A DNA stretch of 64,000 nucleotides, from NCBI RefSeq assembly GCF_000719095.1, contig NZ_JOEH01000026.1, positions 62,001-126,000 on the forward strand. The letters are read 5' to 3'. The notes beneath the pieces were generated by a model. That model was not told the DNA's origin. It saw nothing but the letters and a program-made list of their open reading frames with translations, and made no database searches. This document shows positions 44,370 through 52,943 of the stretch, piece after piece. The DNA is from Streptacidiphilus jeojiense. Lineage in GTDB: Bacteria > Actinomycetota > Actinomycetes > Streptomycetales > Streptomycetaceae. Every line of letters starts with the position of its first letter. Positions within the stretch are counted from its first letter, which is position 1. The position numbers and the translations under genes were made by a program.

Positions 44370-44417
44370 ACGGGCGCGGGGCGCGGGGACCGGAAGGTCC
44401 CCGCACCCCGCGCCCGT
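44370..44417. terminator. strong bidirectional terminator
   Basis: Two 22-base arms (44370-44391 and 44396-44417) pair with one C-A mismatch around a GGAA tetraloop. It lies between the convergent GH13 and LacI genes. Confidence 0.8.
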
Positions 44418-44419
44418 CG

Positions 44420-45217
44420 TCACACCCCCACCTGGCGGGTCAACTCCTCGGCCTCGCGCACCGGGTCGGTGCGCGGGCCGGTCGAGCCGCGCACCACCAG
44501 TTCGGGTTCGTGCAGCAGTTCCTTGGGGGTGGGTGCGCCGCCCTGGATCTGGTTGACCAGCAGGGTGACGGCGGCCTTGGCCATGGCTTCGATGGGTTGG
44601 CGCAGGGTGGTCAGCGGCGGGTCGGTGTAGTTCATGAAGGCCGAGCCGATGCGGTGGTCCTCGCGGCCGCCGGCACGGGCGGTCAGCGAGCGGAAGGCGG
44701 CGATCTTGCGCAACGAGGGGGTGTGGTCCTCGGGGCCGACCAGCAGTCCGATCCGGCGGTGGCCGAGCGAGGTCAGATGGGCGAAGGCCTGTTCCACGGC
44801 GGAGGTGTCGTCGGTGGACACCTGGGGGAAGCCCAGCCGGGCGGGGGCCGGACCGTACGCGGGCTCGCGCTGCTGCACCCCGGAGTAGTCGACGGCGGCG
44901 TTGAGGAGCACCACCGGGACGCCGCGGCCCAGCAGTTGCCGGTACTCGTCGGCGCTGAGGCCGCCGCAGAAGACCACGCCGGAGACCTGCTGGTCCAGCA
45001 GCATGGTCACGTACTCGGCCTCGGTCAGCACCAGGCCGACCAACCGGGCGCGCACGCCGCGCAGTTGGGTGGGGCGTTCGTAGCCGAGCACGTCCAGGGC
45101 GGTCAGCACGGACTGGCGGGTGGTGTCGGAAACGCCGGGCTTGCCGTTCAGGACACGGCTCACGGTCGCTTCGCTGACGCCGACCCTCTTGGCGACTTCC
45201 GCGAGTCTACGAGTCAT
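44420..45217 (-). CDS. LacI-family regulator, open but shortened
   Basis: A 265-residue LacI protein; the family norm is about 330-345. The HTH and hinge (1-64) are identical to the broken copy at 34425. The open frame skips from GLVL straight to TEAEYVTMLLDQQ, so the first core strand-helix (the LPELQNPIFP region) is missing. The effector-pocket segment before SAFMNYTDPPLTTLRQP (SD-ALG, VP-DV-VVGYDD) is missing too. A 16-residue stretch, SGVQQREPAYGPAPAR, is present here but not in the other copy. DNA binding should be intact, while sugar sensing is doubtful. It is probably the local repressor of the glucan genes, if the assembly is right. Confidence 0.82.
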   Translation of the reverse strand: MTRRLAEVAKRVGVSEATVSRVLNGKPGVSDTTRQSVLTALDVLGYERPTQLRGVRARLVGLVLTEAEYVTMLLDQQVSGVVFCGGLSADEYRQLLGRGVPVVLLNAAVDYSGVQQREPAYGPAPARLGFPQVSTDDTSAVEQAFAHLTSLGHRRIGLLVGPEDHTPSLRKIAAFRSLTARAGGREDHRIGSAFMNYTDPPLTTLRQPIEAMAKAAVTLLVNQIQGGAPTPKELLHEPELVVRGSTGPRTDPVREAEELTRQVGV

Positions 45218-45310
45218 GCAACGACTATGGCATGCACTCCCACCTATTTGCATAGGCCCATTGGTGCATTGCAAGAAGATATCCAGTCCATGCGCTGCGA
45301 TGTCGACTAT

Positions 45311-45320
45311 TTGCGCAAGC
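45311..45320. promoter_or_regulatory. LacI-type operator upstream of the second LacI gene
   Basis: TTGCGCAAGC repeats the core of the palindrome at 34456. TTGCATAGG and TTGCAAGAA variants lie between it and the gene. The 177 bases between this LacI and the ATP-grasp gene are otherwise AT-richer than their surroundings. Confidence 0.6.
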
Positions 45321-45394
45321 GGCTGAGCTCGGACTTCCGGACAGGGACATCGTGCCTGCCCCGAGGGGTCGTCGTCCAGCAGGCAGCGCCGGGT

Positions 45395-46642
45395 CTACCG
45401 GGAGCGCACCCGGCGCCAGGCGCGGCCGGTGAGCGGGCCGGCCCGGCGGGCCACGGTGCCGGCGAAGCGGACCGCCTCGGCCGCCGCCGGGGCCGGGTCG
45501 TCCCGGCACAGCCAGGCGCGCTCGGTGCCCCGGCGCGGCAGCAGGTCCCCCGGGAGATTGCGCAGCTGCCAGCCGCGGACCGCCGCGGACAGCAGGTCGA
45601 GCTGCCCGAGACCGAAACTGCGGGGCGGTGCCTGCGCACCGCGCGGCAGCGGCCGGCCGGTCAGGTCCAGGTGCAGGGCGCGCACCACGTCCAGACCGTC
45701 CACCGTCTCCAGCAGCCGGAACTGGGCGCCGGTGCGCGGGTTGAAGTCGACCAGCTTGTACTGCCCGTCCCTGCGGTCCAGCCGCCAGTCCAGGTCGGCC
45801 ACACCGCGGTAGCCGATGCGGCGGCAGAACTCGGTGGCCAGCTCGGCCAGGAACGGGTTGTCCAGCGCGCGGGCCCGGGTGGTCACCCCGGCGTCCGGCG
45901 GCCAGGAGCGGATCTTGAACCCGGTGAGGACCAGCGGACGGCCGCCGTCGGCCGGGCAGTAGAGATGGGTGAACCAGTCCTCGGCCTGCTCCTTGGGGAT
46001 GCACTCCTGGACCAGGACGGACGGCATGCGGCCCGGCGGGCAGGCGGCCAGCAGCTCGCGCTCGTCGCGCACCACCGTGGTGTGCCCGACCGCCGGGGTC
46101 CGCAGCCGGGTCCACGCCTCCAGGTTCTTCAGCACCAGCGGGTAGCCCCAGTCGCGGCCCGCCGCCACCAGCCCGTCGTGGTCGGCCGGGGCCCGCGAGC
46201 GCGGGGTCGGCGTGCCGTGCTCCAGGCAGAGCCGGTGCAGCCCGCCCTTGTCGGCCAGCCGCCGCGGCAGGCTGCCCGGGACCGGCGGCAGCAGGAACCA
46301 CTCGGACAGCCGGTCGGCGTGCTCCGCCAGCAGCAGCGCGGCCTCGTCGTCGGTGGCCACCGGGACGCTGCGGCGGCCGATCGCCCGGCCAACCGCCAGC
46401 AGCAGGTCCACCAGCGCGGCCGGCTGCTCCAGGCCGGTGGTGGGGGTGACGAACCGTCCGGCCGCGTAGCGGGACACCGCCGCCGGGGTGAACCGGTCCT
46501 CGACCATCGCGTGCACCGGCACCCCGGTCCGGCCCAGCGTCCGCAGCACGCCGACGCCACCGGCGTGCTGCGGATAGCGGCCGATCTTGACCAGCAGCGC
46601 AGGGACCGTACGGTCCGGCTCGGGACCTTGCAGGGCGACCAT
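45395..46642 (-). CDS. ATP-grasp carboxylate-amine ligase-like protein
   Basis: A 415-residue ATP-grasp enzyme. Segments in order: VPALLVKIGRYPQHAGGVGVLRTLGRTG (N-domain), LADKGGLHRLCLEHGTPTP, YPLVLKNLEAW (ATP lysine), VLVQECIPKEQAEDWFTHLYC, and the metal/ATP end GVADLDWRLDRRDGQYKLVDFNPRTGAQF. This resembles D-aspartate-ligase-like and CarB-like proteins that join an amino group to a carboxylate. I chose ATG 46642 (GAGG upstream); the longer frame from 46852 is shadow. It is divergent from the FAD oxidoreductase and lies at the edge of a polysaccharide locus. It may decorate the glycan or make an amino-acid conjugate. Confidence 0.85.
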   Translation of the reverse strand: MVALQGPEPDRTVPALLVKIGRYPQHAGGVGVLRTLGRTGVPVHAMVEDRFTPAAVSRYAAGRFVTPTTGLEQPAALVDLLLAVGRAIGRRSVPVATDDEAALLLAEHADRLSEWFLLPPVPGSLPRRLADKGGLHRLCLEHGTPTPRSRAPADHDGLVAAGRDWGYPLVLKNLEAWTRLRTPAVGHTTVVRDERELLAACPPGRMPSVLVQECIPKEQAEDWFTHLYCPADGGRPLVLTGFKIRSWPPDAGVTTRARALDNPFLAELATEFCRRIGYRGVADLDWRLDRRDGQYKLVDFNPRTGAQFRLLETVDGLDVVRALHLDLTGRPLPRGAQAPPRSFGLGQLDLLSAAVRGWQLRNLPGDLLPRRGTERAWLCRDDPAPAAAEAVRFAGTVARRAGPLTGRAWRRVRSR

Positions 46643-46808
46643 GGCGACCTCGAAGCGGCCGGGCGGCGGCGTCCGGCCAGGTGCAGCCCATTGTCCGAGC
46701 CGGTACCGGCCGCCGCGAGCGGGGACGCCCTGCGGCGGGCCGCCCGCCGCGCGCCGTGGCCGCACCTGTTGTCCACTGGAAGATGATCCGCGCCGAGGAG
46801 GTCCGACG

Positions 46809-48038
46809 ATGGCTGTGCCCCGCTCCACCGCCGCCGACGCAGTGCCGGTCACGGTGATCGGCGCCGGACCCTACGGCCTGGCCGCCGCCGCGCATCTGCG
46901 CGCTCGCGGGCTGCGGTTGCGCGCCTTCGGCGAACCGATGGACAGCTGGCGGACGCGGATGCCGGCCGGGATGTTCCTCAAGTCCACGCCCTCCGCGTCG
47001 AGCATCGCCGACGCGGCCGGAGCCTGGAACCTGGACCGGTTCCGGGCCGCCGAGGGCCGCCGCTCCGAGGGCGACCTGCACCCGGTGCCGCTGGACGAGT
47101 TCGTCCGCTACGGCCTGTGGTTCCAGCGGCAGATCCTGCCCGACCTGGACACCACGGCGGTGCGCGAGGTCGACGCGGTGGACGGCGGCTTCCGGATCGA
47201 GCTGGCGTCGGGGGAGACCTTCGCCAGCCGCTCGGTGGTGCTGGCCACCGGACTCGGCCCGTTTCCCCGGATCCCCGGCCAGTTGGTGGAGCTGGCCCGG
47301 GCGGGCCTGGCCTCGCACCCGGCCGAGCACGCCGACCTGTCCGGCTTCGCCGGCAGGCGGGTGGCGGTGATCGGGGCGGGCCAGTCGGCGTTGGAGAGCG
47401 CGGCGCTGCTGCGCGAGGCGGGCGCCGAGCCCATCGTGGTGGCCAGGACCGACCGGCTGCTGTTCGGCGAACCCCCGGCCGAGGACCGTCCGGAGCAGCG
47501 CCCGCTCTCGCTGCGCCTGGTCAAACCGGCCACCCCGCTGGGCCCCGGCTGGTCGCACCGGGCCTTCAGCGGCGCCCCCGGCGCCTATCGGTACCTGCCG
47601 TCGGGGGTGCGCGAGCACTTCCTGCGCACCGTGCTCGGCCCGTCCGGGGCCTGGTGGCTGCGGGAGCGGGTGGAGGGCCGGGTGGAGGTGCTCACCGGCC
47701 ACGGCGTGCGATCGGCCCAGGCCGCCGACGGCGGTGCCCGGCTCACCCTGGCGGACCGGCAGGGCGGCAGCAGGGTGCTCGAAGCCGACCACGTCCTGGC
47801 CGCCACCGGCTACCGGGTCGACGTGGACCAGATCGACCTGCTGGCCCCGGGCCTGCGTGCGCGGGTACGCAGGGACGGCGGGGCGCCGAAGCTCTCCGCC
47901 GGGTTCGAATCCTCGGTACCCGGCCTGTACTTCACCGGCCTGGCCGCCGCCGCGACCTTCGGTCCGCTGCTGCGCTTCGTCTGCGGCACCGGCTTCGCCG
48001 GCCACCGGATCAGCGCCGCTGTGGTGGCCCGCGGATGA
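46809..48038 (+). CDS. FAD/NAD(P)-binding oxidoreductase
   Basis: A 409-residue two-dinucleotide-binding flavoprotein. The FAD motif is VTVIGAGPYGLAAAAHLRARG (about 14-34) and the NAD(P)H motif is VAVIGAGQSALESAALLREAG (about 187-207). VLAATGYRVDVDQIDLL and the C-terminal PGLYFTGLAAAATFGPLLRFVCG close the fold. It resembles lysine/ornithine N-hydroxylase-like and Baeyer-Villiger-like single-chain oxidoreductases (MDSWRTRMPAGMFLKSTPSASS). It is divergent from the ATP-grasp gene; the pair may act on one small molecule. The next gene begins 16 bases after its stop. Confidence 0.85.
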   Translation: MAVPRSTAADAVPVTVIGAGPYGLAAAAHLRARGLRLRAFGEPMDSWRTRMPAGMFLKSTPSASSIADAAGAWNLDRFRAAEGRRSEGDLHPVPLDEFVRYGLWFQRQILPDLDTTAVREVDAVDGGFRIELASGETFASRSVVLATGLGPFPRIPGQLVELARAGLASHPAEHADLSGFAGRRVAVIGAGQSALESAALLREAGAEPIVVARTDRLLFGEPPAEDRPEQRPLSLRLVKPATPLGPGWSHRAFSGAPGAYRYLPSGVREHFLRTVLGPSGAWWLRERVEGRVEVLTGHGVRSAQAADGGARLTLADRQGGSRVLEADHVLAATGYRVDVDQIDLLAPGLRARVRRDGGAPKLSAGFESSVPGLYFTGLAAAATFGPLLRFVCGTGFAGHRISAAVVARG

Positions 48039-48054
48039 CACCGAGGGGGGTCCG

Positions 48055-49812
48055 GTGACCGGCAGCACCGTCTGGGCCGCCCGGACGGCCCGGGCGGATC
48101 CGGACTCCCCGGCGGGCACCGTGCCTGCTCTGGCCGCGCGGGCCGCACTGCCGCTGGCACTGCTGCTCTGGCTGCTGTCGCTGCGCGGGGTGGACCTCGG
48201 CGCGATGGGGGACCTGGGGCTGATCCAGGTGCTGCCGGTGCTGTTCTGGGTGGCCGTCGCGCTGCTCACCCTGGGCTTCGCGCTCGCCGTGCGCGACCGG
48301 AGGGTCGGCAACGGCTGGCTGGTCGGCTATCTGCTCGGACTGATCGCGGTCATCCACGCCACCCCGGCCCTGCTCTACCCCGAACTGCGCTACGCCTGGG
48401 CCTGGAAGCACCTGTCGGTGATCGACGCCATGCTGCGCAACGGCGGTTCGGTGCCGCACGCGGCCGCGCTGGACATCTACAACCAGTGGCCGGGCTTCTT
48501 CCAGCTGAACGCCCTGGTGCTGCGGGCCACCGGGCTGCACTCGGCGCTCGGCTACGCGGCCTGGACCCCGCCGGTGGTCAACGCCCTGGTGCTGGCCCCG
48601 CTACTGCTGCTCTACCGGTCGGTCAGCCGGGACCGCAGGCTGGTCTGGGGCGGCGCCTGGATCTTCTACGCCTGCTCCTGGGTGGGGCAGGACTACTTCT
48701 CGCCGCAGGCGTTCGGATTCCTGCTCTACGTCGTGGTGCTGGCCACGGTGTTCCGGCAGCTGTCAGCGGTCCCGCGGCGGGGCTGGGCACCGTCGCGGCT
48801 GATCCTGGTCCTCGTGCTGCAGGCGGCGATCGTCTCCTCGCACCAGCTGACCCCGCTGATGCTGGTCACCGCGCTGGCCGCGCTCTCGCTGCCGCGCGCC
48901 AACCGGCGGATCACCGTGCCGCCGCTGCTCGGCGCGCTCGGCCTGATGCTGCTCTGGGACCTGACGGTGGCCCGCCCCTACATCTCCGCCAACCTGCACA
49001 GCTTCGGCAGGGCGCTGCTCACCCCGGACGGCAACGCGGTCGCCGGCATCGCCGGACTCGGCGCCGCCGCACCTGGCCAGGTGCTGGTGGACTGGGTGGA
49101 CCGCGGGCTGTCCGCGACCGTGGTGCTGCTCGCCCTGCTCTGCTTCGTACGGCGCCCCTGGGTGCGCCGTACCGGCATCCCGCTGATCGCGCTGTCGCCG
49201 CTGCCGCTGCTCGCCGCGAACAGCTACGGCGGGGAGATGATCTTCCGGGTCTACCTGTTCGCGCTGCCGGGCACCGCGTTCCTGATCGGCGCCCTGGTGC
49301 TGCAGCCCGGACCGCGGGCCCGGCTGCGCGAGGCCGGCGCGTTCCTGGTCGCACTGGCACTGCTGGCCGGCCTGTTCTTCGGCTACTACGGCAAGGAGCT
49401 GATGAACCACTTCACCCCCGCCGAGGTCGCCGCCTCCCGGTACGTCACCGCCACGGCGCCGCCGGGCTCCGCGGTGGTGGCGCTGACCGGCAACGTTCCC
49501 GGCTTCTACGACCACTACGACCAGCATGTGCTGATCCAGCTGAGCCAGGAGGACACCGAGGTCACCTCGCTGCTGCTGCGCGACCCGCTGGCCGGCCTGC
49601 GGCTGGCGGTGGGCGGCGCGGACCGGGTGGAGCCCGGCTACCTGGTGCTGACCCGCGGTCAGGCGGCCGAGTGCTACCTCACCGGGGTGCTGCCCGCGGA
49701 CACCATGAACCGGCTGCAGACCGCCGTCGACCGGGCCCCGGGCTTCAGCGTGGTCTACCGCAACGCGGACGCGGTGGTCTACCGCTTCGTACCGGTGGGG
49801 GCCGAGCGATGA
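48055..49812 (+). CDS. polytopic membrane protein, GT-C/polymerase-like
   Basis: A 585-residue protein with about 11-13 transmembrane helices (LPLALLLWLLSLRGV, VLPVLFWVAVALLTLGFAL, LLYVVVLATVFRQL, FLVALALLAGLFFGYYGK among them). It has a large extracytoplasmic loop after helix 3 (ALLYPELRYAWAWKHLSVIDAMLRNGG ... DIYNQWPGFFQLNALVL) and a soluble C-terminal domain of about 140 residues. The layout is that of GT-C glycosyltransferases or Wzy-like polymerases in exopolysaccharide loci; no diagnostic motif proves either. GTG start after GAGGGGGG; its stop overlaps the GH16 start by ATGA. Confidence 0.75.
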   Translation: MTGSTVWAARTARADPDSPAGTVPALAARAALPLALLLWLLSLRGVDLGAMGDLGLIQVLPVLFWVAVALLTLGFALAVRDRRVGNGWLVGYLLGLIAVIHATPALLYPELRYAWAWKHLSVIDAMLRNGGSVPHAAALDIYNQWPGFFQLNALVLRATGLHSALGYAAWTPPVVNALVLAPLLLLYRSVSRDRRLVWGGAWIFYACSWVGQDYFSPQAFGFLLYVVVLATVFRQLSAVPRRGWAPSRLILVLVLQAAIVSSHQLTPLMLVTALAALSLPRANRRITVPPLLGALGLMLLWDLTVARPYISANLHSFGRALLTPDGNAVAGIAGLGAAAPGQVLVDWVDRGLSATVVLLALLCFVRRPWVRRTGIPLIALSPLPLLAANSYGGEMIFRVYLFALPGTAFLIGALVLQPGPRARLREAGAFLVALALLAGLFFGYYGKELMNHFTPAEVAASRYVTATAPPGSAVVALTGNVPGFYDHYDQHVLIQLSQEDTEVTSLLLRDPLAGLRLAVGGADRVEPGYLVLTRGQAAECYLTGVLPADTMNRLQTAVDRAPGFSVVYRNADAVVYRFVPVGAER

Positions 49813-51149
49813 ACGGGCGGCCGATGCGGCGGATTCCCGGCGGACCTGTGGCCGTCGAGGTGCTGCTGGCCGGCTCCGGGTGGATCGCGCTGGCCTCGAC
49901 GCTGCTGCCGGCGGCGAATCCGCTGCGGGTGCTGCTGGTCACGGCGTTCCTGGTGGCCTGTCCCGGTGCGGCGGCGGTGCGGTGGGCGGCGCCTGCCCCC
50001 GACTCCCGGCGCCGTGCCTCCACCGTGCTGGAGACCGGCTGCCTGGCCGTGGCGGTCAGCCTGGCGATCGCGGCGCTGGTCGCCGAGGCGTTCTTCCTCG
50101 GGCATGCCTTCACCGCGACGCGGGTGGTGGCGACGCTGGCGGGGCTCACCACGCTGCTGGTGCTGGCCCGGTACCCGGGCCCGCGACTGCGCCGCCGGGC
50201 CCGGGCCGATCCGGATCCGTCCGGCTCCGGACGCCCGGCGGACGCCGGGCCCGCGCTGCGGGTCGCCCGTGGGCTGCTGGCGGCAGCCGTGCTGGCGGCG
50301 ACCGGCGCCGGCTGCGCCGACCGCCAGTCCGCCCCCTCGCTCTCGCCGCTGCCCCCGACCGGCGCCACGTCCAGTGCCGTGCCCTCGCCCGGCACCTCGA
50401 CCGCAGGCAGCGTCCCCGGGCCGAGCCCGGCGGCTCCTGGCCCGTGGCACGCGGTCTTCCAGGACGACTTCACCGGCTCGGCCCTGGACACGTCCCGCTG
50501 GACCACGTGCTACGACTGGAACGTGGCCGGCTGCACCAACGCCGGGAACCACGAGAGCGAGTGGTACCTGCCCAGCCAGGTCACCGTGGACCAGGGCGTG
50601 CTGAGCCTCACCGCCCAGCGCCAGGCCACCACCGGCTCGGACGGCCTGCACTACCCGTGGCGCTCGGGGATGGTCTCCACCGGACGCGACTCCTGGGACG
50701 CGACCCCCCGGCACACCTTCACCTACGGCTACTTCGCCGCCAGGCTCCGGATCCCCGCCGGCGCCGGGTTCTTTCCGGCGTTCTGGCTGATGCCGGCCTC
50801 CCGCACCACCCCGCCCGAGCTCGACGTGGTCGAGTTCATCGGCACCACCCGCAGCGCCACCATGACCGTGCACTGGACCGGCCCCGGCGGCGACGACCTG
50901 CACGAGGGCAGGCGCTTCACCGGTCCGTCCGACTTCTCCGCCGGCTACCACGTCTTCGCGCTGGACTGGGAGAAGACCTCGCTGACCTGGTACATCGACG
51001 GCGTCGCCAGGTTCTCGCTGAAGGAGCACGTCCCGGACGTGCCGATGGAGGTGCTGCTCACCCTCGCCGTGGGCTACCCGCACCCGCCCGCCGCCGGGCA
51101 GGACTCGGCGGTGCTGCAGGCCGACTGGATCCGGGTCTGGCAGCACTGA
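49809..51149 (+). CDS. membrane-anchored GH16 glycosidase
   Basis: A 446-residue fusion. Residues 1 to about 125 contain four hydrophobic helices (VEVLLAGSGWIALASTLL, VLLVTAFLVACPGAAAV, CLAVAVSLAIAALVAEAFF, VVATLAGLTTLLVLA). A fifth helix at about 150-169 ends in ATGAGCAD. A Ser/Pro/Thr linker is at 172-211. A GH16 beta-jelly-roll follows (213-446) with the catalytic ELDVVE (Glu337 nucleophile, Glu342 acid/base). GH16 enzymes cut or transglycosylate beta-1,3/1,4-glucans or galactans. Its coupling to the polymerase-like gene suggests trimming or release of the locus's own polysaccharide at the membrane. Confidence 0.88.
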   Translation: MNGRPMRRIPGGPVAVEVLLAGSGWIALASTLLPAANPLRVLLVTAFLVACPGAAAVRWAAPAPDSRRRASTVLETGCLAVAVSLAIAALVAEAFFLGHAFTATRVVATLAGLTTLLVLARYPGPRLRRRARADPDPSGSGRPADAGPALRVARGLLAAAVLAATGAGCADRQSAPSLSPLPPTGATSSAVPSPGTSTAGSVPGPSPAAPGPWHAVFQDDFTGSALDTSRWTTCYDWNVAGCTNAGNHESEWYLPSQVTVDQGVLSLTAQRQATTGSDGLHYPWRSGMVSTGRDSWDATPRHTFTYGYFAARLRIPAGAGFFPAFWLMPASRTTPPELDVVEFIGTTRSATMTVHWTGPGGDDLHEGRRFTGPSDFSAGYHVFALDWEKTSLTWYIDGVARFSLKEHVPDVPMEVLLTLAVGYPHPPAAGQDSAVLQADWIRVWQH

Positions 51150-51183
51150 GCCGCGACCCCGACCGCAGCCGCCGGCGTCCGGG

Positions 51184-52008
51184 TCAGTCGGTCGGCGGGC
51201 CGCCGACCGGGCGGCCGATCCCGGCCCGGACCCGGCGGTAGGCCCGCCAGCCCCTGGTCCGCAGCCGCTCCGGGTACGGCGCCACCGGGGCGCCGCTGCC
51301 CTCGGTCCAGGCCCGGAACTGCTCCGCCGGGGTGTCGGCGCGGACCATCAGCCGGGAGATCCGCAGCGCCTGGTCGGCCGGTGAGCTGAAGGCGTAGCCG
51401 ACCGAGGCGGCCGAGGACCACCCGGCCCGCTGCACCTTGCGGCGCACCGACGGGCTGGAGTAGCCGTGCGGGTAGGCGAAGGCCTCCACCGGGTGCGACA
51501 GCAGTTCCTCCAGCTCCTGCTTGCAGCCCCCCACCTCGTCGCAGAGCTGCCGACCCGGCAGCGTGTCCAGCTGCGGATGGGTGCGGGTGTGGCCGCCGAT
51601 CTCGATGCCGCAGGCGTCCAGGGTGGTGATCTGACGCCAGTTCAGCATCGGTGCCGGCGGCAGCAGGCTGCCGCGGGCCGCGCCGCCCGGCGCGTGCACC
51701 GCGCCGGTGGTGACGTAGAGCGTGGCCGGCAGCTCACGGTCGGTCAGCAGCGGGGTGACGGTCCAGTAGAAGTCGGCGAAGCCGTCGTCGAAGGTGAGCA
51801 CCGCCGAGCGCGGTGGCAGGGTCGGCCCGCCGCGGATCGCGGCCACCAGGCGGCGCAGCGGCACCACGGTGAGCCCGGCCTCGGCGATGCGGTCCAGCTG
51901 CTCGGCGAAGGTGCGCGGGCTGACCGTGAACGGCGCGATCCACGACGGCGGGTCCTCCGACACCGAGTGGTAGAGGAAGACCGGGACGGCGTACCCGGGT
52001 CCGGTCAT
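51184..52008 (-). CDS. polysaccharide deacetylase (CE4)
   Basis: A 274-residue NodB-homology enzyme: motif 1 LTFDDGFADFYWT (catalytic and metal Asp), motif 2 GGHTRTHPQLDTL (metal His pair), motif 3 FAYPHGYSS. It has no clear signal peptide. It would de-N-acetylate hexosamine units, giving a charged polymer. GGAGGTG precedes the ATG, which overlaps the upstream glycosyltransferase stop by ATGA. It is the last gene of the minus-strand polysaccharide operon, convergent with the GH16 gene. Confidence 0.92.
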   Translation of the reverse strand: MTGPGYAVPVFLYHSVSEDPPSWIAPFTVSPRTFAEQLDRIAEAGLTVVPLRRLVAAIRGGPTLPPRSAVLTFDDGFADFYWTVTPLLTDRELPATLYVTTGAVHAPGGAARGSLLPPAPMLNWRQITTLDACGIEIGGHTRTHPQLDTLPGRQLCDEVGGCKQELEELLSHPVEAFAYPHGYSSPSVRRKVQRAGWSSAASVGYAFSSPADQALRISRLMVRADTPAEQFRAWTEGSGAPVAPYPERLRTRGWRAYRRVRAGIGRPVGGPPTD

Positions 52009-52943
52009 GTCGCACCTCCGCCGATCCGTCCCGCGGCGTAGCCGAGCAGGGTGGCACCGGCCCCGGTGACCACGGCCGCTGCGGCGGTCGCCGGGGTGCC
52101 CGAGCCGGGCCGCAGCCCGCGGGCCAGCGCCCGGGGGAGCGTCGAGCGCAGGTAGGCCCGCTCGCTGGCCAGCCCGGGCCCGGAGCCGGCGTGCCGGGCC
52201 ACCGCGGCCTTGGACAGCCCCTCGGCGTAGCAGCGCGAGCGGAAGTAGGCCCAATCGGTGCGGGCCGGCGGGACGTGGTGGCGTACCACCGCGGCAGGTT
52301 CGTACAGCAGCACGCCCTGCGGGTCGCGGGCCGCCATCCGCAGGCACAGCTCGGTCTCCTCGCAGCCGAGCGGGCGGGTGCCGACCCGGCCGAGGTCGGT
52401 TCGGAAGCCGCCGGCGGCGAGCACCGCCGCGCGCCGGAAGGACATGTTGGCGCCGATGAAGTTGCGTACCGGCGCCCGCCGTTCGGTCATGCCGCGGTAG
52501 CTGCAGCCGACCACCCAGTCGAACTCCGGCGGGAACCAGGCCGGGCGGCCGGTCTCCCACCAGGGCAGCACCAGGCCGCCGACGCCGAGCACCCGCGGGT
52601 CGCGGTAGCCGTCCAGCAGGCGCCCGCTCCACTCGGGTTCGGCGACGGCGTCGTCGTCCAGGAAGGCGACCACCTCGCCGCGGGCGGCGGCCACCCCGGT
52701 GTTGCGGGCGCCGGAGAGCCCCTGCTGCTCCTGGTTGCTGACGATCCGTACGCCGTCCAGGGCGCCCCGGGCGCGGTCGGCCAGCTCCGGGCAGTGGTCC
52801 ACCACCAGCAGCAGTTCGTCGACCGGGGTGCGCTGGGCCCGTACCGAGCGGACCGAGGCGGACAGGTCGTCCCAGCGCTCCAGGGTGTAGGCGCAGACCA
52901 GCACCGTGACCGAGGGTCCCGCGGGCGTTCCGGTGGGATCCAT
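52005..52943 (-). CDS. family 2 glycosyltransferase
   Basis: A 312-residue inverting GT-A enzyme. The nucleotide-sugar site is VTVLVCAYTLERWDDLSASVRSVRAQ (about 12-37), GARNTGVAAARGEVVAFLDDDAV contains the DDD metal motif (about 77-99), and CEETELCLRMA is the ED motif near 194. The C-terminal tail (AAAAVVTGAGATLLGYAAG) is hydrophobic and may anchor it to the membrane. It overlaps the flippase stop by one base and the deacetylase start by four. Confidence 0.92.
   Translation of the reverse strand: MDPTGTPAGPSVTVLVCAYTLERWDDLSASVRSVRAQRTPVDELLLVVDHCPELADRARGALDGVRIVSNQEQQGLSGARNTGVAAARGEVVAFLDDDAVAEPEWSGRLLDGYRDPRVLGVGGLVLPWWETGRPAWFPPEFDWVVGCSYRGMTERRAPVRNFIGANMSFRRAAVLAAGGFRTDLGRVGTRPLGCEETELCLRMAARDPQGVLLYEPAAVVRHHVPPARTDWAYFRSRCYAEGLSKAAVARHAGSGPGLASERAYLRSTLPRALARGLRPGSGTPATAAAAVVTGAGATLLGYAAGRIGGGAT

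Noticed and set aside
46643..46852. Longer start for the ATP-grasp protein
   Set aside because: The extra 70 residues are low-complexity and antisense to the oxidoreductase start; ATG 46642 has GAGG upstream and begins the conserved fold.
45225..48311. Minus-strand open frame of about 1000 codons across the ATP-grasp and FAD oxidoreductase genes
   Set aside because: It is antisense to the oxidoreductase and out of frame in the ATP-grasp gene; composition is low-complexity and lacks motifs.
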